Source: Marasmius tenuissimus (lineage: Eukaryota > Basidiomycota > Agaricomycetes > Agaricales > Marasmiaceae). From it: 64,000 bases of DNA. Numbering within the stretch: position 1 is the first letter of the stretch; each line of letters opens with the position of its first letter. The stretch lies in NCBI GenBank assembly GCA_029532415.1, contig JAQOTA010000071.1:1984001-2048000 (forward strand). Reading direction: 5' to 3'. A model generated the notes under the pieces. The model searched no databases and was not told the DNA's origin. It worked only from the letters and a program-made list of their open reading frames with translations. The translations under genes were made by a program, and so were the position numbers. Below are positions 57,506 to 64,000 of this stretch, piece by piece.

Positions 57506-58508
57506 ATAATTCTCGTCCACCTTCCATGCATCTGAGGTTGTAGACGGTTCTTTATCAACCTGACAACCTGCTGTAGTATGCAAGAAGTGTGTCAGGTTTC
57601 CTTTTTCAAGCTTATTTCACAGTGGACTATTTTGTTGAGAAGTTATATGGGGTGTTTGTGTTCGTCTGAAAACTCTACTAATCATTACTGAATAATACAT
57701 ACAACTTCTTTGTCGCCCAACATCTTCAATGTCCAGCTGCTCGCTCACGCTCACCATTCAAAATCACACTGTACTGCTCGTTGAGATACCAGTGATTCGT
57801 CGCGGTCAGTGGCAGCCGGGGATTCATATAATTGACGCTTGCGGCTGGCATTCCACTGGCAGACGGCATTATCTGTGATGTGCTTTTGCAACTCGTCGCT
57901 CAGTACCGTAGTCTTTGCGCTGATTTGCGGCATCCCTAACGTCTGTATGTTCGTGCGTTCATAAATTTTATTAGGGCCTGACTTTTTTCTTGTTAAAGTC
58001 GTTCCTTGAGTTTCAAAGCCTGTGGGTCCAGGCTTGGCAGTCCGGGCTCGCTCTGCCAGTGCCGTTTCGGCAAAACACGGCACAACGCGTGTCAGGCTTC
58101 AACATTCTTCTCTCGGCCCCGTTCACTTTTTTGCCCCAACTTCTTGTACCGCTCTTGCAGCTGCAACGCAAACTAAAGGTTAAGACTGACTGTACTTATG
58201 TGTCTACTCCCGCTGTATGCAGGCCAAGAAATTCTGGGTGAAGATACTTGGAAGCGTTCCTCAAGCCCAAGAATGATCGAATCGGAATCCGGAGTCTGGC
58301 GTACCTAGCACCTTCAACAAGAGTCCGGCTCCTGAGTCTGTGTTGACCGCTGCTCCCCGCAAACAAACCTCAGCTAAACTCGATGCCTTGGCCACACGAT
58401 TTCCAGATCTCTTTGGGCTCTCCTTGGCACCCATAAAGCTTTAAATGCCGTTGTACATTCGACCTCGTCCCATCATCCTAATACTTCCCCAATAGCTGCT
58501 TCAGCCCC
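57506..58508. other. Spacer between LysM copies D and E
   Basis: About 1 kb matching the region after copy B. It contains the minus-strand conserved frame (57933-57751) and the promoter of copy E with AAGCTTTAAAT near 58437. Confidence 0.45.
57751..57933 (-). CDS. Candidate small conserved ORF, unit 2
   Basis: Frame starting MPQISAKTTVLSDELQKH and containing QLYESPAATDRDESLVSQR, partner of 55122-54892. About 60 codons. The frame is open further upstream to 58083. Unknown function, weak evidence. Confidence 0.3.
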   Translation of the reverse strand: MPQISAKTTVLSDELQKHITDNAVCQWNASRKRQLYESPAATDRDESLVSQRAVQCDFEW

Positions 58509-59551
58509 ATGCCGACAGCGATCACGCCATTTCTTTATTTCGTACTCTTTTCCTTCGTTGCCGTTGCACAGGCTCTGGTTCCCCGAGGACCCACTTGTAG
58601 CCAACAGTATACCGTCCAGTCTGGCGACTCATGCAACACCATCGAGACGAACTTTGGGCTCACATCCGGGACCGTTCGTTCGTTAAACTCCCTCGTCAAT
58701 TCTCAATGCACCAACCTAACCCCGGGCAAACGCTTTGTCTATCCACAAGTTCTTCTAGCTCGTCCGGTGGTGGCGGTGGGAGCTGCAGCCAAACCTATAC
58801 CGTCCAATCAGGAGACACTTGCTCTAAAATTGAAAAGAACTTCGGTTTGAGCGCCGGGAGCGTCATCAACTTTAATTCCGCCGTTAACTCTCAATGCACG
58901 AACATGTATCCAGGACAATCCCTTTGCCTTGTCGCGGGTAGCTCCTCCGGCGGTGGCGGTGGGGGAGGGGGCAGCACCGTCACCGTCACCGAACCCGTTC
59001 AAACTTCCACCATCCTCATCACACTCACCCAAACCTATACCCTCTCTGCGTCCACAGAGACAAAGACTCTGGGTCCAGTCGCTGTCACCACGACAGTCCC
59101 TGTTAGTATCACGGCCACGGAGACCTTCCTCGCCACTGTGACCCAATCCCACACCCTTCCGCCGACGATAGTCACAGCATCTCCAGCCACTGTAACGACC
59201 ACACAAAGCACGACGGTCACCATCACCAGTGCCGCAATCCCACCCGCTATTTGTCCATCTATCTCACGACTCGTCTGTCCCTTCAAGGATAAAAATGGCG
59301 CCGTTCTGCAGGTATCCTTCGTTGAAGGCCATCACCTTGACCTTGTAGAATGTCACTATGCAATTTACGAAGCTTCTTGGTGTCTGTATAAGGTAAACGC
59401 TTGCTCCATGGTCTGGCTTCGTCCTCAGTCGCTGATTTCTTCTCGTTTTCTCGGCCGTTTCGGCACACAGAAAGCAGACGGAAAAATTCATACAGACTAC
59501 AGCAGAGGCAACTGCCCGGAGAGCATGGACGGAGTGTATGCAACTCAGTAA
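58509..59551 (+). pseudogene. LysM secreted protein with one frameshift (copy E)
   Basis: ATG 58509 starts a signal peptide (TPFLYFVLFSFVAVAQALV) and LysM 1 (QQYTVQSGDSCNTIETNFGL). At about 58718 one base is missing compared with copies B and D (CTAACCCC against CTATACCC), so the end of LysM 1 and everything after it continue in another frame: LysM 2 (QTYTVQSGDTCSKIEKNFGL), Thr-rich stalk, C-terminal Cys region, intron 59393-59470, and final exon to TAA 59551. Apart from this one base the gene is well preserved, with no other stop, so either it is a recent loss or the base is a sequence error. Confidence 0.75.
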
Positions 59552-59715
59552 ATAATCCTTGTCCACCTTTCATGCAGCTGACGGGCCGATATTCGAGCTA
59601 TCCATTTATTTTCTGTTTCATTCCTTGGCGTTCTTTGGGTCGTCCAACGATCGTCAAAGTCTATTGTTACACTAAAGTATACATACGATCCTTTTGTATT
59701 TACGGTGCGTAATCA

Positions 59716-60718
59716 TCACAGCCCAGCCATAAGCGTATATCCGCCGTCCACAACCACATGCTGCCCATTGAGATACTGATTCGAAGCAGCAAACAGCACC
59801 GCGCCAGCCATATCCCTATCCTGACCGGGTCGTCGTGCCGGAACCTTCTCATACTTCTCTTTTTCAATGTGACTCTTCTGATTTTCTGCGCTCTCTCCAG
59901 CCGTCATCTCCGATGGGAAAACGCCCGGCGCGATCGAGTTGATCCGGACCTTCAACCCGTTCTGTGCTACTTCGCTCGCGAGCATGCGAGTGAGATGTAA
60001 AGCCGCTGCTTTAGATGCGTTGTATGAGTAGTGATGCTGAGGGGACTTAATGAGACCTGAGATGGAGGTGATGTTGATTACGGTCGCAGACCAAGAAGGA
60101 GTGCCTTCGGTGGCAGCTTGGAGGAGAGGAAGGAGAGCGGTGGTGGTGAAGAAAAGAGGGGGAACATTTGTTTGATATATATCCGTCCAGTCCTGGAAGG
60201 TCGCCTCGGAGCTATCGAAGAGGTTCTTCTTCATCTCCTCCGCGGACCCTGCCTCGGTCTGGAAGCTAGTGCTGGAGACACTGGAGGGTAATGAAATAAA
60301 TTAGACTAATGTTGAGGAGCGTCGGTTGCAGGCGTACCCAGCGTTGTTAATGAGGATGTCAAGCTTATTCTCCTTCGCAGAGAGGTCCTTGACCAGCTGT
60401 GCAATGTCCTCCTTTTTTGTGATATCCCCTGGCAGCTGAATAATTTGGCCTGAGATGTTCTTTCCGTAGGTCTCTACCACGCGGTCAAGCTTCTCCTCTG
60501 TACGGCCTACAATGTAGACTTTCGCGCCGTTGGCAGCGAGAGCTTGCGTGGCCATCAGACCAATACCGCTTCCTCCACCTGTCGGACATGAGTTTCAATA
60601 TCGAAGACCTATTGGACGACGACGTACCAGTGATAAGAGCGACTTTGCCTTTCACATTGAAGACATTCTCAAGCTTGAAATCTTCGTTGTTGTGTTGAGA
60701 TGAGTTTCCTGAGGCCAT
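59716..60718 (-). CDS. Short-chain dehydrogenase/reductase (SDR)
   Basis: Three exons: 60718-60628, 60578-60338, 60280-59716, about 298 residues. Start ATG 60718 (MASGNSSQHNNED). The frame is open further upstream with a presequence-like stretch, but the TATA box at 60803-60810 puts transcription start after those codons. Cofactor motif TGGGSGIG is formed across intron 1. NNAG is completed across intron 2. Catalytic Ser lies in NITSISG and Tyr-Lys in YNASK. PGVFPSEM and VVVDGGYTLMAGL close the domain. Classical NADP(H) SDR; substrate unknown. Confidence 0.92.
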
Positions 60719-61146
60719 GAAGTATCGTTTTGTTGAGGTCGTGAAGAATGTGTGCGATGATAGACGGAGTGTTTTAGGGAGGGCCCTGAAGCACAGGGAA
60801 GGTTTATAAAGCAACACTCGACTGGGTGATGTCACCAGCGACATACTGCAGAACAATCGAGATGGGTGATCTTTGGCGGAGGGAGATTTTGAAGGGGTAC
60901 ATGCCATCATATACTCGTAGTGCTCACGATTTCAGATTGACGTGGGGGCATTGTCATCGTATCATCACTGATGTGATGCATAAAGAATTCCCGGTTCAAC
61001 GTCATGTATGGCGACAAGAGTGTCGAAGGTGTGCTCTCGAATGCAGAGATTGAGCCAGGGCGAAGAGAAACATACTCTCGTGGCGTGAGATGGAGGCAGT
61101 ATCTGCAATTTCTGTATGATATTCCGTGGGAAAATGCTATCATTTT
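60719..61146 (-). promoter_or_regulatory. SDR promoter
   Basis: A TTTATAAA TATA box at 60803-60810 lies 85 bp before ATG 60718. The rest is also the 3' flank of TSR3. Confidence 0.5.
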
Positions 61147-62395
61147 TTACGAGTCGGAATCCGTATCTGGAGGAGGTTCGGCCTTCCCCTCGTCGCTTTC
61201 CTCATCATCATCGATTTCCCTACGGTGATTCGGATTCTCGAATAAAAGGTCATCTCCAGCCTCCTCTGCCAGGGGATCAACAGGGCGTGGTGATGTAAAC
61301 ACTCGATGACTTACGTTTCTCTCTTCTAGACTCTTCCCAACTGCTCTCAAGGTCCGCTATTATCTTGTCTGAAGCTTCACTGACTTCCTCGGAGGAGCTG
61401 CATTTGCGATACTTGGTTATAAAAGACCTTGGTGCTTTAATTAGACACTTTGGAAGAGGTTATACTTTGTGTTTTACTCACTTGTTCACTTTATAGAATG
61501 ACTCTCCCCATCCGAAACCAGAGAGTAGCTTTTCCGCGTACTCATCGAACCCGGTAATATAGAAAGCGGCAGCTAGAGCCTCCACGCAATTCAAACGCCA
61601 CGGTTTCCCATAATTGACAGGGTTAGTCGCGACGAGATATGGCACTGCAAACGGAGAAGTGTTGAATGAGAACACGGAAAGGCGCAGATAACGAAAACAT
61701 ACGTAGACGCTCGTGAGGACTCGCGATCTTGCTGAATGGTACGTCGTCCAATCGTGCCCACGAACACTCAACGACGGCAACACCACCTTGAAGGACAATC
61801 TCCCGATCGCTTGGACTGACGACTTGAGTTCCCTTGGGACTTCGTGAGATTAAAAGTGGCAACAGAGAGCAAGAAAGATTCATACGAATATTCAGCATAC
61901 AACCTCGTGGGTGGAGAGAATGCAATGCTCACGAAACTACGACACCTCTGAACCGTTGTCCGACCCTCAGCTCTTTGATGAGTCCAAGCCGTGATAGTTT
62001 CTTTCCTGAGCAACGTTTTGGGTCGCAATGATCAAAGTCCTGGGGTGTTGTCAACATTTGGACCTGTACTAGCGAGAGATTCCATTCAACGCACCCACAT
62101 CGCTACCGGTACAGCTATATGAACTTGAGTTTCTTCTTCCTCGTCGTCTACAGTGTGCATTAAAGCCAGGTCCTTGAATAAAAGCGAATGAGAACGCACC
62201 TGAGCCATCAGAACCGTTGGCTGCCTCCTCGACATCATCTATCGCACTCTCTGGTCTCCAGTCCTGGGTAATTTTGTCTGCTCTTCTGCTGGATGACCCT
62301 TTTAAATGACCCCTTGAGGACGATCCTCTACCCCTGCCACCACCGCGACCTCGTTTAGGTCTTGTGGTTGAGGCTTCAGCGTTCTTTCTGCCCAT
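61147..62395 (-). CDS. TSR3: TSR3, 18S rRNA aminocarboxypropyltransferase
   Basis: Minus-strand multi-exon gene. The enzyme transfers the aminocarboxypropyl group of SAM to the hypermodified pseudouridine of 18S rRNA in late 40S maturation. The N-terminus is Arg/Gly-rich ([15 protein letters not shown]). Next comes [20 protein letters not shown] followed by [14 protein letters not shown], the conserved TSR3 opening. Then come [30 protein letters not shown], the hallmark [40 protein letters not shown] and WGESFYKVN. The tail is acidic ([13 protein letters not shown]), as in other TSR3 proteins. The start at 62395 is 81 bp from the mL41 start on the other strand. Nucleus/cytosol. Confidence 0.93.
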
Positions 62396-62476
62396 CGCGT
62401 CGATTCGGCCAATAACAAAGAGGAAGGGAAGAAAGTTCCAATCGTGGGAACTTCTGATTTCCTCTTGCTTCCCACC
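62396..62476. promoter_or_regulatory. 81-bp bidirectional promoter, TSR3 / mL41
   Basis: The two start codons face away from each other with only 81 bp between them. No TATA box is evident. Both products serve ribosome production, cytosolic and mitochondrial. Confidence 0.6.
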
Positions 62477-63054
62477 ATGTTCCCGACAGTAGCACGTCTA
62501 TCCAAGGCTTCAAGGAGACCTTTGACAACAAAACGAGGGAACAAAGACTTTTACAAAGGTGTTTATTGCTCATGTTACTCCCAATAGTATGGTCTCAAAT
62601 TATGTTTTTTTGCTAGGCACCCGACAAGCGTTCCTCCCCGGTGGTCACCGTACAGGTGCTCCTGGTCGACATGTAGTACGAGGGAAAGCGAAATACCGTC
62701 TCATAGACGAGAAAGTTCGTGTCTTTGTTGCACCGCCCATAGAGGACATCAGGAACTCGCCGGTACGTCGCGCCCCGTGTTGCCTAGTTGCCTATTTGAC
62801 GGCTCATTTCGTTCCACAAGTTAAAAGCCTATGTCTCGACCGCGGTACACTTGAAAGAAAGCGAAAAAAGGGCTGCTTATGGGCGTTTTAAAGAGGCTGG
62901 AGGGCTCACACCGCAACACTATCTCCAAATGCTCAGGGAAAATGCACAGAGGAATCACGAAGGGGCGAGAGAGTTGGCAGAAATTGAAGGGTCTGAGCCG
63001 TCACCTGGTGTATCACGGCTGACTGGGTTGATGGAGAAAGTTGGATTACGGTGA
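62477..63054 (+). CDS. MRPL27: Mitochondrial large-subunit ribosomal protein mL41 (Mrpl27)
   Basis: Three exons: 62477-62558, 62617-62762, 62821-63054, about 153 residues. A basic presequence (MFPTVARLSKASRRP) precedes the family signature LTTKRGNKDFYKGTRQ, matching LTTKQGNK-x2-YKGTR of yeast Mrpl27. Then HRTGAPGRHVVRGKAKYRL, EKVRVFVAPPIEDI and LKAYVS follow, and a longer charged C-terminal extension ends GVSRLTGLMEKVGLR. All splice phases match (G|GC and two phase-0 joins). A component of the mitoribosome 54S subunit. Confidence 0.9.
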
Positions 63055-63672
63055 GGTGGTAGTGTTCCGAGATCAAATGGTGCGCAATCTTCCCCCCTTT
63101 CTCGCGTTACACTTTCTCACAAATTTGTCTCGGTTTCGGCCTACCTTTTCCCCATCGCGTCCAGAGCTAGCGGCGCCTACCTACCCTGAAAACCCGGACC
63201 AGCTTTATTCAGACATTACTATACAAGCTCGTAATTGCAAACTGTCTACTACAACTTGCTCGCTAGCGGTACAGCGGTCATCCGTTTTGCGGCTGAGACT
63301 TTGGAAACCCCGGTGAAAACGTCAAATATTCACGCTTATTGTCCAAGCATCTAGCTTGCATGGACTCCAATGCTCTTGTCAGTTGCTTGACTAGCCCATT
63401 TGAAGTCAAGTATGGTCAATACTGTCCTTTGCGACGCGTTTGGAACATGGAGTGCTCACGGGCTTGGGCCATCCCGAGGTTCTGACCTATGTACGTAAAT
63501 ATAGACGGCGGACCATCAGCACTCCAGGCTCGGAAGTCAGAATGGGTCTGTTCAGTGCGCAGTCTCAGATCTCAGCCCTGGCGCACGCGCGAGAACGGGA
63601 TAACATACACTATCAACCTATTCACGTATGAGCCAGGCCATCGGGTGAAGCAAATAAGTCCATTACACAGAT
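63055..63672. other. 3' flank of mL41
   Basis: Short open frames only. No recognisable gene. Confidence 0.35.
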
Positions 63673-63759
63673 GAGGCATAAAAGTCCTTCCGGCCTGGTA
63701 TCCAATGTGATATACAAGTACGGTCCGCAGAAGTGCCCTGGGTGCTCTGCTTACAAACA

Positions 63760-64000
63760 CAAGAACATCAATCCTATCGCCACCGTTAACACACTCGACG
63801 CAAATTTCATTGGGGTATATCCTGCCGTAGGTGCGGCCGCGGAGGGCCTTTCCTCTGGTGTGAGAAGGTGAAGAAGGAACGGGGAAGTCCCTTTGACTTA
63901 CGCGTCGGGAGAAGACGATGGACTTGAAGTCACCGAAGACACCTGGTCCGTCGATGAGTTTGAGGGATGTCCGCCAACGGTTGCACCCGGATTGGATGTT
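63760..64000 (-). CDS. Partial coding exons at right edge (unknown)
   Basis: On the minus strand an open segment 64000-63903 ends at a GTAAGT donor. After 47 nt with a CACACCAG acceptor, another open segment reads GKALRGRTYGRIYPNEICVE, then CVNGGDRIDVLVF, up to a GTAAGC. The phase of the join fits the reading in which the upstream exon is Ser/Thr-rich (DQVSSVTSSPSSSPD). The alternative reading upstream (LKLIDGPGVFGDFKS) is out of phase unless another donor is used. The family is not recognised and the 5' part lies outside the window. Confidence 0.3.

Larger units (their letters stand above)
55598..58324 (+). repeat. Tandem segmental duplication, unit 2
   Basis: Second copy of the unit starting at 52921, with the same order: upstream DNA, LysM gene D, conserved minus ORF, then the ACCTAGCACCTTCAACAAGAGT end. 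Confidence 0.8.

Noticed and set aside
60719..60910. Mitochondrial presequence for the SDR at 59716-60718
   Set aside because: The in-frame upstream stretch looks basic, but the TATA box at 60803-60810 lies inside it, so it is probably not transcribed as coding sequence.

Overview
The window is nuclear DNA of a filamentous basidiomycete, most likely an Agaricomycete. Almost every gene is cut by many short introns (about 48-70 nt, GT-AG with a few GC-AG). The gene set also fits: a BuGZ-type zinc finger protein, a PAS-GATA factor of the WC-2 kind, PRMT5, a cell-wall GPI protein, secreted LysM proteins and a GH3 beta-glucosidase. I see no tRNA, rRNA, CRISPR array, bacterial-style operon or intact transposon. 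Coordinates of multi-exon genes run from first to last coding base; exon joins were read by eye from frame, splice consensus and family similarity.

Left third (1-27.3 kb), mostly housekeeping and regulation. It holds a truncated membrane protein at the left edge (minus), BuGZ, an FHA + G-patch protein, a small hypothetical gene with a G-patch remnant beyond it, a mitotic B-type cyclin, an SDR oxidoreductase, a GT25-type glycosyltransferase, a Kre9/Knh1-like GPI-anchored wall protein (minus), an ankyrin protein (minus) divergent from a PAS-GATA factor, SDS22 (PP1 regulator) and PRMT5.

Middle (27.7-46.0 kb), lineage-specific and secreted proteins. A very acidic protein of about 1,799 residues, built from two repeat families, ends in a polybasic CaaX box (CVIM). 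It is followed by a GH3 beta-glucosidase, a decayed LysM gene (minus), about 3 kb without a recognisable gene, a 604-residue glycosylated membrane protein and a small cysteine-rich membrane protein.

Right third (46.5-64 kb). A cytochrome P450, a pepsin-like aspartic protease and a DUF1348/SnoaL-like protein all lie on the minus strand. They are followed by a tandem duplication of about 2.6 kb carrying LysM genes: two intact, one reduced to a fragment, one frameshifted. The edge holds a second SDR, TSR3 (18S rRNA acp-transferase) and the mitochondrial ribosomal protein mL41; the last two are divergent with start codons only 81 bp apart. A partial exon set lies at the right end.

The most unusual items are the giant prenylation-signal repeat protein and the LysM array, whose layout suggests duplication of a two-gene module followed by decay of one gene in each copy.
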